A DNA stretch of 64,000 bases from Nitrobacter sp963807355 (lineage in GTDB: Bacteria; Pseudomonadota; Alphaproteobacteria; Rhizobiales; Xanthobacteraceae), in NCBI GenBank assembly GCA_963807355.1, contig CAWEBX010000003.1, positions 62,001-126,000 of the forward strand, given 5' to 3'. Shown here piece after piece: positions 30,796 through 39,998 of the stretch. How positions within the stretch are numbered: position 1 is the stretch's first letter; every line of letters starts with the position of its first letter. Position numbers and translations under genes: made by a program. The notes under the pieces are model-generated. The model did no database searches. It was not told the DNA's origin and saw only the letters and a list, made by a program, of their open reading frames with translations.

Positions 30796-33570
30796 TTATT
30801 TCGCAGTGCTGCCGTTAGCGAGCAGATGGACCAGCGCGCGCTTGATCGCGGTCTGCCGCGTCGGAGCGGTGATCCGGGCACCGAGCAGGTCGGTGACGTA
30901 GAACACATCGCGCGCGCGCTCGCCGAATGTCGCCACGTGGGCCGAGGCGATGTTGAGGTTGAGCTTCGAGATCGCCGTGGTGAGCTGAAACAGAAGCCCA
31001 GGTCGATCAAGCCCTGAAACCTCGATCATGGTGTGGCGGTCCGACCATTGATTGTTGATGGTGACCTTGGGTTCGACCACAAACGGCCGCAGCCTCTTTC
31101 CCCCGGCGCGGCTCGGTATCACGTCGGGCAGGCGCAACCGGCCTTCAAGTACCTGCTCGATGATCTCGGCGATGCGCCCGGCACGCCGGCCTTCGTCCTC
31201 GTCGCGCTCATATTCGCGTGAGATCGCGATGGTATCGAGCGCCTGCCCGTCGATGGTCGTATAGATCTGGGCATCGACGATATTGGCCCCGGCCGACGCG
31301 CATGCTCCGGCAATGATCGACAGCAGCCAGGGATGATCGGCGGTAAGGATCGTCAGCTCCGTGACGCCGCGCCCCTCATCGAAGCCGACGTTGATGTTAA
31401 GCTTCTTGCCGCTTCTTTCGCTGGCGCGCAGGAAGCGCGCGTGCCTGATCTTGTGCCCGAGATCGACCTTGAGCCAGTAGGCCGGATAATGCCGGACAAT
31501 GTAGGCATCAAGCTCATGGTCGGGCCATTCGGTGAAAGCGGCACGGAACTCGGCCTCAGCCGCCGCCATGCGCTGCGCGCGATTGACCTCGGAGAAGCCG
31601 CCGGTCAGCACGGGTTCTGTCTCATAATAAAGAGTGCGGAGCAGCTGGGCCTTCCAACCATTCCAGACGCCGGGGCCGACGCCGCGAATGTCTGCGGTCG
31701 TCAGGATGGTCAAGAGCTTCATCCGCTCGACCGACTGGACCACGGCCGCGAAATTCTCGATGGTCTTGCGATCGGATAGGTCGCGAGACTGGGCCACTTT
31801 GGACATCGTCAGATGCTGTTCGATCAGCCACGCGACCAGTTCGGTGTCGGCTGCGTTGAAGCCAAGGCGCGGGCACAATCTGCGCGCTACCTTGGCGCCT
31901 GCGATCGAATGATCCTCGGGCCGGCCCTTTGCAACGTCATGAAGCAGTGTGGTGATGTAGATGACAGGCCGGTGCTCGGGAAGAATCTTGCGCATCAGCT
32001 CGCTGGCGAGAGCGACCTCGTCATTGTCGCCGCGCTCGATATCCTGAAGGATGCCGATGCAGCGAATCAGATGCTCGTCCACCGTGTAGTGATGGTACAT
32101 ATTGAACTGCATCATCGAGACGATCGTGCCAAAGGCGCGGATGAACTGACCTAGCACCCCGGTCTCGTTCATCCTGCGCAGCACGGTCTCCGCGTCATTC
32201 GAGGTCAGGATCTCCATGAACAGCCGGTTGGCTTCCGGGTTTTCGCGAAGCTCCGCGTTGATCAGCCGTCGCGACCGCGTCACCAGCCGCAAGGCGTCCG
32301 GATGGAAAGCCAGGTTGTTCTTCTGCGCGAGGCGGAACAAACGGATCAGATTGACAGGGTCGCGCTTGAAGAGATCGGGCGTCGCGAGATTGATGCGGTT
32401 GTTGTCGATGATGAAGTCGTCGTTGTCCGGAACCCGCCGAACCTCTGTGCCCCGCGGCCACAACATCACGCGGCTGAGAACCGGTGCCGGCTTAGCCTGC
32501 TGATCCTCGAGCTTCGCGCATAGAATTGCGGTGAGGTCGCCGACATCCTTGGCGGTCAGGAAGTAGTGCTTCATGAAGCGTTCGACATCCTGCATCCCCG
32601 GATGAGACGTATATCCGAGCCGGACCGCGATCTCCCGCTGCAAGTCGAACGACAGCCGTTCCTCCGCCCTTCCCGTCGCGAAGTGCAGGTTACAGCGTAC
32701 CGACCATAGAAAATCGGCGCAGCGGCGGAAGGTTCGGTATTCGCGAACATCGAACACATTGCACTGGAGCAATTCGTGGCTTTCACGCACCCGATAGACA
32801 TACTTCGCGATCCAGAACAACGTATGCAGGTCGCGTAATCCCCCTTTGCCATCCTTGACGTTAGGCTCGACCAGATAGCGCGACTGGCCGGCGCGGTGAT
32901 GGCGCTCCTCGCGCTCGGCAAGTTTGGCAGCGACGAATTCCGCCGCTGTTCCCCGCACCACTTCGGTGTCGAAGCGGCTAACCAGTTCGTCGTAAAGCGC
33001 CCGGTCGCCGGTGACGAAGCGGGCTTCCAGAATTCCGGTGCGGACGGTCATGTCGCCCCGCGCTTGCCGGATCGATTCATTGACCGAGCGCGTCGCGTGA
33101 CCGACGTTCAACCCCATGTCCCATAGACAATACAGGATAGCCTCGGCGACCTGTTCGCCCCACGCCGTCTGTTTGTAAGGCAGAATGAACAGCAGATCGA
33201 TATCCGAGTCCGGCGCCATCAAACCGCGCCCGTAGCCGCCGGTCGCCACCACGGCCATGCGCTCGCCATCGGACGGAATGGGGGAATGATAGAGATGACG
33301 GGTCGCGGCCGAAAACGCCAGACGAATGATTTCGTCTTGAACGAAGCAAAGCCATTCGGCGCAGCGCCGCCCGTGGCGGTCACGCAGAAGCCTCGCCTGC
33401 GCCGCATCGCGCACTTTCGCGAGTTCGACCTTCAACAACCTGGACACGGCAGAACGGAAAACGTCCCCGTGCCCAGCGTGCTTTTCGGCCAGCGCATCGA
33501 TGTCGCCGATGATCCGGACGGTATCGAAACCGGCGCGGTCCGCCGCTTCTTTTGTCGTTGCGAGGTCCAT
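30796..33570 (-). CDS. glnD: Bifunctional [protein-PII] uridylyltransferase / uridylyl-removing enzyme
   Basis: 924-residue nitrogen sensor that adds or removes UMP on PII according to glutamine. The nucleotidyltransferase motif GGYGRG...DSDIDLLF lies near residues 111-128. The central domain with YLVEPNVKDGKGGLRDL follows, then the HD domain (LLHDVAKGRPEDHS) that removes UMP. Two C-terminal ACT domains bind glutamine (ELTILTADHPWLLSII; EVSGLDRPGLLFQLT). Frame is clean over 2.8 kb. It lies alone; divergent hslO starts 280 bases away. Confidence 0.97.
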   Translation of the reverse strand: MDLATTKEAADRAGFDTVRIIGDIDALAEKHAGHGDVFRSAVSRLLKVELAKVRDAAQARLLRDRHGRRCAEWLCFVQDEIIRLAFSAATRHLYHSPIPSDGERMAVVATGGYGRGLMAPDSDIDLLFILPYKQTAWGEQVAEAILYCLWDMGLNVGHATRSVNESIRQARGDMTVRTGILEARFVTGDRALYDELVSRFDTEVVRGTAAEFVAAKLAEREERHHRAGQSRYLVEPNVKDGKGGLRDLHTLFWIAKYVYRVRESHELLQCNVFDVREYRTFRRCADFLWSVRCNLHFATGRAEERLSFDLQREIAVRLGYTSHPGMQDVERFMKHYFLTAKDVGDLTAILCAKLEDQQAKPAPVLSRVMLWPRGTEVRRVPDNDDFIIDNNRINLATPDLFKRDPVNLIRLFRLAQKNNLAFHPDALRLVTRSRRLINAELRENPEANRLFMEILTSNDAETVLRRMNETGVLGQFIRAFGTIVSMMQFNMYHHYTVDEHLIRCIGILQDIERGDNDEVALASELMRKILPEHRPVIYITTLLHDVAKGRPEDHSIAGAKVARRLCPRLGFNAADTELVAWLIEQHLTMSKVAQSRDLSDRKTIENFAAVVQSVERMKLLTILTTADIRGVGPGVWNGWKAQLLRTLYYETEPVLTGGFSEVNRAQRMAAAEAEFRAAFTEWPDHELDAYIVRHYPAYWLKVDLGHKIRHARFLRASERSGKKLNINVGFDEGRGVTELTILTADHPWLLSIIAGACASAGANIVDAQIYTTIDGQALDTIAISREYERDEDEGRRAGRIAEIIEQVLEGRLRLPDVIPSRAGGKRLRPFVVEPKVTINNQWSDRHTMIEVSGLDRPGLLFQLTTAISKLNLNIASAHVATFGERARDVFYVTDLLGARITAPTRQTAIKRALVHLLANGSTAK

Positions 33571-33849
33571 CGCTTATCCGGATAACGGAGGCCGCGCGCG
33601 CTGTCACCGCAGTTTGTGAACTGCATGTGACGGATCCATGCTTCAACCCACCGGTTTGAGCAATGATGCGCTCCAGCCGGCGTCTCCAGAATATCTGTTT
33701 TCTCGTTGACGGAAATCCCCTAAATATTTGAAACGCGTGACTTTTATTTCTCCGCTGCTGCGCCGATATTCCGCAGCCCATCCTCAACCGGAGCTTTCCT
33801 CTCCTCTCATGGGGTTTCGATCCCAGCCAGTCGACCCCAGATAGAGGGC

Positions 33850-34854
33850 ATGACCTCACAAATGCCCGACCCCGCCACGTCGCGTGAAACCCCCGTGCGC
33901 GCGCCCTCATCCATTCCGGTCGACGACGCCGTGATTCCGTTTGAGGTGAGCACACTCGACCTGCGCGGACGACTGACCCGGCTAGGGCCGGCGCTCGACG
34001 AGTTGCTGGTCCGGCACGACTATCCCGCACCGGTCGCCAAGCTGCTCGGCGAGGCGATCGTGCTGACGACGCTGCTCGGCTCATCGCTCAAGTTCGAGGG
34101 CCGGTTCATCCTGCAAACCCAGACCGATGGACCGGTGTCGTTCCTGATTGTCGACTTTCGGGCCCCGGCCGGGCTGCGAGCCTATGCCCGTTTCGACAAG
34201 GCCCGGCTCGGCGATGCTTCCGACTCGGGCGCGCTGCTGGGCCGCGGCCATCTCGCGATGACCATCGATCAGGGTCCGGACATGAACCGCTATCAGGGTC
34301 TTGTGGCACTGGAAGGCGGCAACCTCGAAGATGCGGCGCATGAGTATTTTCTGCGCTCGGAACAGATTCCGACGCGGGTCCGGCTCGCGGTCGGCGAGGA
34401 GTGGCGCCGGGAGGGGGATGGACCGAAGCGCGGCTGGCGTGGCGGCGGCATGCTGCTGCAATTCCTGCCCAAGGCGCTGGAGCGCGCGCGCCAGGCGGAT
34501 CTCCATCCCGGCGATGCCCCCGACGGTGGCGCCGTGCATACGGTGAGCGAGGATGATGCCTGGGTCGAGGGTCAGTCGCTGATCGGCACCGTCGAGGACC
34601 TCGAACTGATCGATCCCGACTTGTCCGGTGAACGTCTGCTTTATCGCCTGTTCCATGAGCGCGGCGTCAGGGTTTTTTCGCCGCAAGCGCTGCACGCGCG
34701 GTGTTCATGCTCGCGTGACGCCGTGGCGGCCATGCTGAAGAGCTTCACGCCGGAGGACCGCTCGGGCATGGTGCAGGATGGCAAGGTCGCCGTGACCTGC
34801 GAGTTCTGCAATTCGGTGTACGAATTTACCCCGCAGGAAGCCGGCGTGGAGTAG
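33850..34854 (+). CDS. hslO: Hsp33 redox-regulated chaperonin
   Basis: 334-residue cytoplasmic holdase activated by oxidative unfolding. The redox/zinc switch is intact: CSC in HARCSCSRD and CEFC near the C-terminus. The core contains LLGEAIVLTTLLGSSLKFEGRFILQTQ. The N-terminal 25 residues before VIPFEVSTLDLRG are variable, so the exact start is uncertain; the ATG at 33850 is used. The convergent apaG gene ends 18 bases after the stop. Confidence 0.96.
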   Translation: MTSQMPDPATSRETPVRAPSSIPVDDAVIPFEVSTLDLRGRLTRLGPALDELLVRHDYPAPVAKLLGEAIVLTTLLGSSLKFEGRFILQTQTDGPVSFLIVDFRAPAGLRAYARFDKARLGDASDSGALLGRGHLAMTIDQGPDMNRYQGLVALEGGNLEDAAHEYFLRSEQIPTRVRLAVGEEWRREGDGPKRGWRGGGMLLQFLPKALERARQADLHPGDAPDGGAVHTVSEDDAWVEGQSLIGTVEDLELIDPDLSGERLLYRLFHERGVRVFSPQALHARCSCSRDAVAAMLKSFTPEDRSGMVQDGKVAVTCEFCNSVYEFTPQEAGVE

Positions 34855-34872
34855 GCGCGATTGGGCGCGACC

Positions 34873-35268
34873 TTAGTTCAGCACGCGCTTGCTGTCGGGG
34901 CTGTCGAGCGAGAACGTCGGAACGTCTATTTCGAAGGGTTCGCCGCTTCGGATCGAGATCATCTGGTAGCGGCCACTCATGAAGCCGGTGGCGGTCGGCA
35001 GAGGAACCCCGCTCGTGTATTCGAAGCGCTCGCCGGGCGCAAGCACCGGCTGCTCGCCCACGACGCCCTCGCCGCGGACTTCCTGCTTCCGCCCCGAGGC
35101 ATCGGTGATGATCCAATGCCGGGTGCGCAACTGCACGGTCTCGGGACCGACGTTTATGATAACCACCGTATAGGACCAGAAAAAATGGCCTCGCTCGGCG
35201 GACGACCTCTCCGGCATGAAATTCGGTTCAACGGTGACTTCGATCTGGCGGGTAACGGCACGGTACAT
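34873..35268 (-). CDS. apaG: ApaG domain protein
   Basis: 131-residue all-beta protein of the ApaG family, with the signature HFFWSYTVVIINVGPETVQL, RHWIITDASGRKQEVRGEGVVGEQP and GRYQM. ApaG is linked to Co2+/Mg2+ tolerance and shares its fold with eukaryotic F-box ApaG domains; its molecular action is unclear. Convergent with hslO. Confidence 0.95.
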   Translation of the reverse strand: MYRAVTRQIEVTVEPNFMPERSSAERGHFFWSYTVVIINVGPETVQLRTRHWIITDASGRKQEVRGEGVVGEQPVLAPGERFEYTSGVPLPTATGFMSGRYQMISIRSGEPFEIDVPTFSLDSPDSKRVLN

Positions 35269-35472
35269 CGCAAACTCTCTAGTATTCGAGCGATCATAGC
35301 CAAAACAGGCGCATGAACCAGCCCCCTTCGTTGTGATCGTGCGTCAGCCTGGTTCCACACTATGACCCCGGCGGCAATATTGATTTTTTGCCACCGTTAG
35401 CGTGAAGCTGTCCTCCCGTAAATCCATCTCGATCGCGCAGGCGATTGAGATGGCCTTATCGAAGCCGAGCGT

Positions 35473-36720
35473 ATGCCGCCAGTTACCGATCAGGTTGTCG
35501 GAGCGCGCACGAGGGCGGCCCCTGCGGGCGTCACGCGCGATGCGCCGGCCGTTTCGATTCCGACCCCGCCGCGCGAGCGCGAGCTGAGGCTCGATCTGTT
35601 TCGCGGGCTCGCGCTATGGTTGATTTTCATTGACCATTTGCCGCAGAACCTCCTGACCTGGCTCACTCTCCGCAACTATGGCTTCAGTGACGCCACGGAG
35701 ATTTTCATCTTCATCTCGGGCTATACCGCCGCCCTCGTTTACGGACGCGCTATGCGCGACCGCGGATTTGTCGTCGCCGCCGCGCGCATTCTCAGGCGCG
35801 TCTGGCAAATCTACGTAGCACATATCTTTCTATTCACGATTTTCCTCGCGGAAATTTCCTACGTCGCGAGCAGCTTTGAGAACCCGCTTTACACCGAGGA
35901 AATGGGCATCCTCGATTTTCTCAAGCAGCCCGACGTCACGATCGTGCAGGCGCTGCTTCTGAAATTCCGCCCCGTCAACATGGACGTGCTGCCGCTCTAC
36001 GTCGCGCTGATGCTCTTTTTTCCGCCGGTGTTACTGGTGATGCAGCGCAAGGCTGATCTGGGGCTAGCGCTGTCGGTCGGTTTTTATGCACTCACCCGGT
36101 GGTTCGATCTGGCACTGCCCGCCTATCCCAACGGGGTCTGGTTCTTCAATCCGTTCGCCTGGCAACTGCTGTTCGTGTTTGGCGCATGGTGCGCGCTCGG
36201 AGGCGCCAAGCGCATGTCGCGCATCCTGTTTTCGCCGGCAACGCTTTGGATTTGCGCCACCTATCTGCTGTTCGCTTTCTGCACCACGCTGACCTGGCAT
36301 GTGCCGCAGCTCAATCATTTGATGCCGGACATCGCCGAACAGTGGATGTATCCGATCGACAAGACCAACCTCGACGTGCTGCGCATCGTCCACTTTTTGG
36401 CGCTCGCCGCGCTGGCCGTCCGCTTCCTGCCCAGGAACTGGCCGGGATTGGCCTCGCCCTGGCTTAAGCCGCTGATCCTGTGCGGCCAGAATTCGCTCCA
36501 GATCTTCTGTATCGGGGTCTTTCTGGCCTTCGCTGGGCAGTTCATCCTCGCAGAGTGCTCCGGCGGCGCCACGATTCACCTCATTATCAGCATTTGCGGA
36601 ATCCTGATCATGTCCGCCGCCGCATGGGTGTTTTCGTGGTACAAGAGGGTTGCGGGCAAGGGCGGAAGCCGCGCCAAACCTGCCGATGGCGACTCGGATC
36701 TTGCGGGAGGAGGAGCATGA
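35473..36720 (+). CDS. opgC: OpgC-family membrane acyltransferase
   Basis: 415-residue inner-membrane protein of the OpgC family (acyltransferase-3 related), which succinylates osmoregulated periplasmic glucans. The motif RELRLDLFRGLALWLIFIDHLP near residue 37-58 carries the conserved R-D and H-x-P features. It is followed by FSDATEIFIFISGYTAA and about ten hydrophobic segments. A proline-rich 35-residue leader precedes the first helix. The stop overlaps the next ATG (ATGA), so this heads a tight three-gene unit with two SGNH-type proteins. Confidence 0.93.
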   Translation: MPPVTDQVVGARTRAAPAGVTRDAPAVSIPTPPRERELRLDLFRGLALWLIFIDHLPQNLLTWLTLRNYGFSDATEIFIFISGYTAALVYGRAMRDRGFVVAAARILRRVWQIYVAHIFLFTIFLAEISYVASSFENPLYTEEMGILDFLKQPDVTIVQALLLKFRPVNMDVLPLYVALMLFFPPVLLVMQRKADLGLALSVGFYALTRWFDLALPAYPNGVWFFNPFAWQLLFVFGAWCALGGAKRMSRILFSPATLWICATYLLFAFCTTLTWHVPQLNHLMPDIAEQWMYPIDKTNLDVLRIVHFLALAALAVRFLPRNWPGLASPWLKPLILCGQNSLQIFCIGVFLAFAGQFILAECSGGATIHLIISICGILIMSAAAWVFSWYKRVAGKGGSRAKPADGDSDLAGGGA

Positions 36721-37478
36721 GGACCGGCTTGGCGTCGGTCTTGATCGCGCTGGCCGCTTCATCGGCCAGCGTCTCCGCGTGTGCTGAGGATGTGACCAAA
36801 AGCTGCGCCGTGCCGGCCTATCTGCTGACCAGCGATAGTACACTGTCCCGGGTCGCCTCGGCGGTCAGGGCGGGTGGCCCGCTCAACATTCTGGTGGTGG
36901 GCAGCCGTTCCTCATCAATATCCGGAGCCGAGGAGGAAGCCTATCCGGCGAAATTGCAGGCTGCACTTCGCGAGAAGTTGCCGGGCATTCTCGTGAACGT
37001 GTCCGTGGAACTGGCTCTGCGCAAGACCGCCGAGGATGTCGCGCCCAGCCTCGGCAAGCTCGCGGAGGCGAAAAAATCAACTCTGGTGGTGTGGCAGACC
37101 GGCATTGTCGATGCCATCCGGTCCGTCGACATCGACGACTTTCGCGAGGCCCTCGACCAAGGCGTGACCTCATTGCAGAAAGCGGGAGCGGATGTCGTGC
37201 TGATGAACATGCAGTACAGCCCGCGCACGGAAACCATGGTTTCAATGACATCTTACATCGACAACATGCGCGTCGTCGCGCAGCAGCGCGACGTTCCAGT
37301 GTTCGACCGCTTTACAATCATGAGTAAGTGGAACGAGAGCGGTGAATTCGATCTATTCAGCCCGGTGCGGGGAGCAAGCCTTGCCAAACGCGTTCACAGT
37401 TGTCTCGGCAGCGCCTTATCGACCTTCGTGATCGAGACCGCTCGTATCACCCCCACCGAACTCGGGACCAAGCGTTGA
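36717..37478 (+). CDS. SGNH-fold protein lacking catalytic motifs
   Basis: 253-residue exported protein. The ATG overlaps the opgC stop in ATGA, preceded by GGGAGGAGGAGC. A signal segment (SVLIALAASSASVSACA) is followed by a Rossmann-like SGNH core (ILVVGSRSSSISG...VVWQTGIVDAI...VVLMNMQYSP) that aligns by eye with the next gene. The block II glycine motif, the block III Asn (QTGIVD instead of QVGTN) and the C-terminal DxxH are lost, so hydrolysis is doubtful. Probable periplasmic partner or pseudoenzyme of the downstream SGNH protein; function unknown. Confidence 0.8.
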   Translation: MRTGLASVLIALAASSASVSACAEDVTKSCAVPAYLLTSDSTLSRVASAVRAGGPLNILVVGSRSSSISGAEEEAYPAKLQAALREKLPGILVNVSVELALRKTAEDVAPSLGKLAEAKKSTLVVWQTGIVDAIRSVDIDDFREALDQGVTSLQKAGADVVLMNMQYSPRTETMVSMTSYIDNMRVVAQQRDVPVFDRFTIMSKWNESGEFDLFSPVRGASLAKRVHSCLGSALSTFVIETARITPTELGTKR

Positions 37479-37480
37479 CG

Positions 37481-38443
37481 ATGATCCTCCACTTCCGCAG
37501 AACCCTCGGCCCGGCCGCGGCGGTCATACTGGCGGCAGCATCGGCCTCCACCGCGCTCGCACAAACGGCGCCGGCCAACGCCTCCGCGCTGTCGACAGGC
37601 AACACCGCACCAGTTTCTTCGGTTGCAACCACGCAATCAGGCACGCCGACGCAGAGCCTGTCCGGAAGGGCGATCGACAAGGTAGCGGCAATTGCTGCCC
37701 GCGCGCGCGACATCTTCAATCGCGTCCCTTGCCTGCCGCCGAAGGGCGTCTCGCAGTCGGTGGGATCACTGCCGCATGTGGCGGCCAAGCTTGCCGCCAA
37801 CAAACCGGTTGTCATCGTCGCCTTCGGCTCGTCCTCGACGCAGGGTTACGGCGCGACGTCGCCAGAATTCAATTATCCGAACCGGCTGGCGGCCCAATTG
37901 CACCGCAAATATCCGGCCGCCGCCATCACCATGCTCAATCGCGGCAAGGGCGGCGAGGACGCGCCCGAGATGATGAAGCGGCTGCGAACGGAAGTGATCG
38001 ATGCCAAGCCGGACATGGTGATCTGGCAGGTCGGCACCAACGCGGTGCTACGCAATCTCGATCCCGCGAGCACCGCGAAAACTGTCGAAGACGGCGTCGC
38101 GACCATTCAGGCCTCTGGCGCCGATCTGGTCCTGATCGATCCGCAATACGCGCCCGCCGTCAATGCCAAGAGCGAGAACGCCGGCAGAATGGTCAGTCTA
38201 CTGAACCAGGTCGCGCACTACAGGCATGTCGGGATTTTCCCGCGCTTCGAGGTCATGCGCGACTGGCACGACCGGCAGTCGCTACCGTTCGACACCTTCG
38301 TGACCAAGGACGGCCTTCACATGAACGACTGGGGTTATGCCTGTTTCGCCCAGTTGCTCGGCGACAACATCATCAAGTCGGTGGATCAGGTCCAGGCTGG
38401 CGTCAGTTTACCGGCGGGCGCGACTGTCAATCGGCCGTTGTGA
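37481..38443 (+). CDS. SGNH/GDSL-type hydrolase, periplasmic
   Basis: 320-residue exported protein starting at 37481, two bases after the previous stop. The signal peptide ends near ALAQ. The SGNH motifs are complete: GSSSTQGYG (catalytic Ser), LNRGKGGED (Gly), WQVGTNAV (Asn) and DGLHMNDWGY (Asp and His). It probably removes or transfers acyl groups on a periplasmic carbohydrate; the link to opgC suggests glucan substituents, which is inference. The N-terminal 90 residues are Ala/Thr-rich and low in complexity. Confidence 0.87.
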   Translation: MILHFRRTLGPAAAVILAAASASTALAQTAPANASALSTGNTAPVSSVATTQSGTPTQSLSGRAIDKVAAIAARARDIFNRVPCLPPKGVSQSVGSLPHVAAKLAANKPVVIVAFGSSSTQGYGATSPEFNYPNRLAAQLHRKYPAAAITMLNRGKGGEDAPEMMKRLRTEVIDAKPDMVIWQVGTNAVLRNLDPASTAKTVEDGVATIQASGADLVLIDPQYAPAVNAKSENAGRMVSLLNQVAHYRHVGIFPRFEVMRDWHDRQSLPFDTFVTKDGLHMNDWGYACFAQLLGDNIIKSVDQVQAGVSLPAGATVNRPL

Positions 38444-38482
38444 GACTTTACCACCTCTCCTTGTTGTAAAGGGAAGAAAGCC

Positions 38483-39676
38483 TCACACCTTTTCCAGTGC
38501 GGCAACGAGATCCTCGATCAGGTCGTCCCTGTGTTCGAGACCGGCCGAATAGCGAATGAAGCCTTCGCCGATCCCGAGCCCGGCGCGGACTTCCGGGGCG
38601 AGCCGCTGGTGGGTGGTGGTTGCCGGATGGGTGACGAGACTCTTGGCGTCGCCGAGGTTGTTCGAGATGCGCGCGAGCTTCAACGCGTTGAGACAGCGAA
38701 ACGCCGCCGCCTTGCCACCCTTGACATCGAAGCCGATCAGCGTCGAGCCGGCGCGCATCTGCTTTTTCACCAGCGCCGCCTGCGGATGGTCCGGCCGGCC
38801 GGGATAGATGAGGCGGGACACTTTCGGATGCGACGCCAGTACCTCCGCGATCGCCGCGGCGCTCTCGGTTTGCTGGCGCACGCGGACGCTGAGCGTCTCC
38901 AATCCCTTCAGGAGAATCCAGGCGTTGAACGGCGAGATCGACGGCCCGGTCTGGCGTATAAAGGTCTGGAGATGATCCTGGACGAAAGCGTTCGACGACA
39001 GGATGACGCCGCCGAGCGTCCGTCCCTGGCCATCGATGTGCTTGGTGGCCGAATATACCACGACGTCGGCGCCGAGCTCCAGCGGGCTTTGCCAGATCGG
39101 TGTCGCGAACACATTGTCGACGATCAGCCGAGCACCAGCCTGATGCGCGATCTCGGCGATGCCGCCGATGTCGAGCACGTCGAGCGTCGGGTTGGTCGGG
39201 CTTTCGATGAAGCAGGTTTTGGTGTTCGGCCGCATCGCCTTGCGCCATTGATCGAGATCAAGGCCGTCGACCAGCGTGGATTCGATGCCGTAGCGGGGCA
39301 GCAGGTCTTCGACCACATAGCGGCAGGAGCCGAACAAGGCCTTTGCCGCCACCACATGATCGCCCGCCTTCAGCGGCGCCAGCATCGCGGTGGTCACCGC
39401 GGCCATGCCCGTCGCGAGGGCGCGCGCGGTCTCCGCGCCTTCGAGCGCAGCCATGCGCTGCTCGAACATCGCGACCGTCGGGTTAGAGTAGCGCGAGTAG
39501 ATGAAGCCGGGATCGTCGCCCTTGAATCGCGCCTCACACTGTTCGGCGGTGTCGTAGACGTAACCTTGAGTCAGAAACAGGGCTTCCGAGGTCTCGGCGA
39601 ACTGCGAGCGTAGCGTGCCGGAATGAACCAACCGGGTTTCAGGGTGATAGCGGGGTGCGGACTTGGTCTCGGACAT
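38483..39676 (-). CDS. metZ: O-succinylhomoserine sulfhydrylase
   Basis: 397-residue PLP enzyme that makes homocysteine from O-succinylhomoserine and sulfide in methionine synthesis. The Cys/Met-metabolism fold is clear: SRYSNPTVAMFEQRMAALEG, the PLP lysine in YSATKHIDGQGR, NNLGDAKSLVTHPATTTHQR and YSAGLEH near the end. I use the ATG at 39676 (MSETKSAPRYHPETRLVH), with AGGAG about five bases upstream. The leader carries a SAM-II riboswitch, so the gene should be shut down when S-adenosylmethionine is high. Confidence 0.95.
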   Translation of the reverse strand: MSETKSAPRYHPETRLVHSGTLRSQFAETSEALFLTQGYVYDTAEQCEARFKGDDPGFIYSRYSNPTVAMFEQRMAALEGAETARALATGMAAVTTAMLAPLKAGDHVVAAKALFGSCRYVVEDLLPRYGIESTLVDGLDLDQWRKAMRPNTKTCFIESPTNPTLDVLDIGGIAEIAHQAGARLIVDNVFATPIWQSPLELGADVVVYSATKHIDGQGRTLGGVILSSNAFVQDHLQTFIRQTGPSISPFNAWILLKGLETLSVRVRQQTESAAAIAEVLASHPKVSRLIYPGRPDHPQAALVKKQMRAGSTLIGFDVKGGKAAAFRCLNALKLARISNNLGDAKSLVTHPATTTHQRLAPEVRAGLGIGEGFIRYSAGLEHRDDLIEDLVAALEKV

Positions 39677-39709
39677 ATGATCTCCTGCGGAACGCCGTGG
39701 AAAGCGGCC

Positions 39710-39765
39710 ACAAAAAAACCGGCCTGGGAGAATTCCACAAGCCGGGATCACATTGTCCCCGGCCT
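39710..39765 (-). terminator. Possible expression platform of the SAM-II riboswitch
   Basis: On the minus strand GCCGGGGA...TCCCGGC can pair, and the CCGGC of its 3' arm can instead pair with GCCGG, directly followed by seven T. These mutually exclusive hairpins just after the aptamer look like an antiterminator/terminator pair. Confidence 0.55.
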
Positions 39766-39766
39766 G

Positions 39767-39822
39767 TTTAGCGACTTATTTAACGTGGCTGCAAGCCGGC
39801 CGGCTCAAATCACCACGGAACG
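39767..39822 (-). promoter_or_regulatory. SAM-II riboswitch
   Basis: The minus strand reads CCGTGGTGATTTGAGCCGG, then CCGGCTTGCAGCCACGTTAA, then ATAAGTCGCTAAA. This matches the SAM-II (metA) pseudoknot aptamer of alphaproteobacteria, including GTGATTTG, CTTGCAGCCACGTTAAA and AAGTCGCTAAA. It lies about 90 bases before metZ. Confidence 0.93.
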
Positions 39823-39998
39823 CTGTCATGCCTAGTCCCGCCTCTCCCGTCCGTCAAGCCAATCAATTGACAATCGCAATCGGCTGGCTGCAAATCCGGA
39901 TTCAGACGCCAGAACCCTGCCTCTCGCCGACGGACAAGCACTAAAAGCCCCTGCTCCTGTTTTCGGGTCGATATCGCCCAGGCCGTAAAGACGACATC

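Noticed and set aside
33690..33730. Heat-shock sigma32 promoter before hslO
   Set aside because: TTGAC and CCCCTA occur but only about seven bases apart, too close for a sigma32 promoter.
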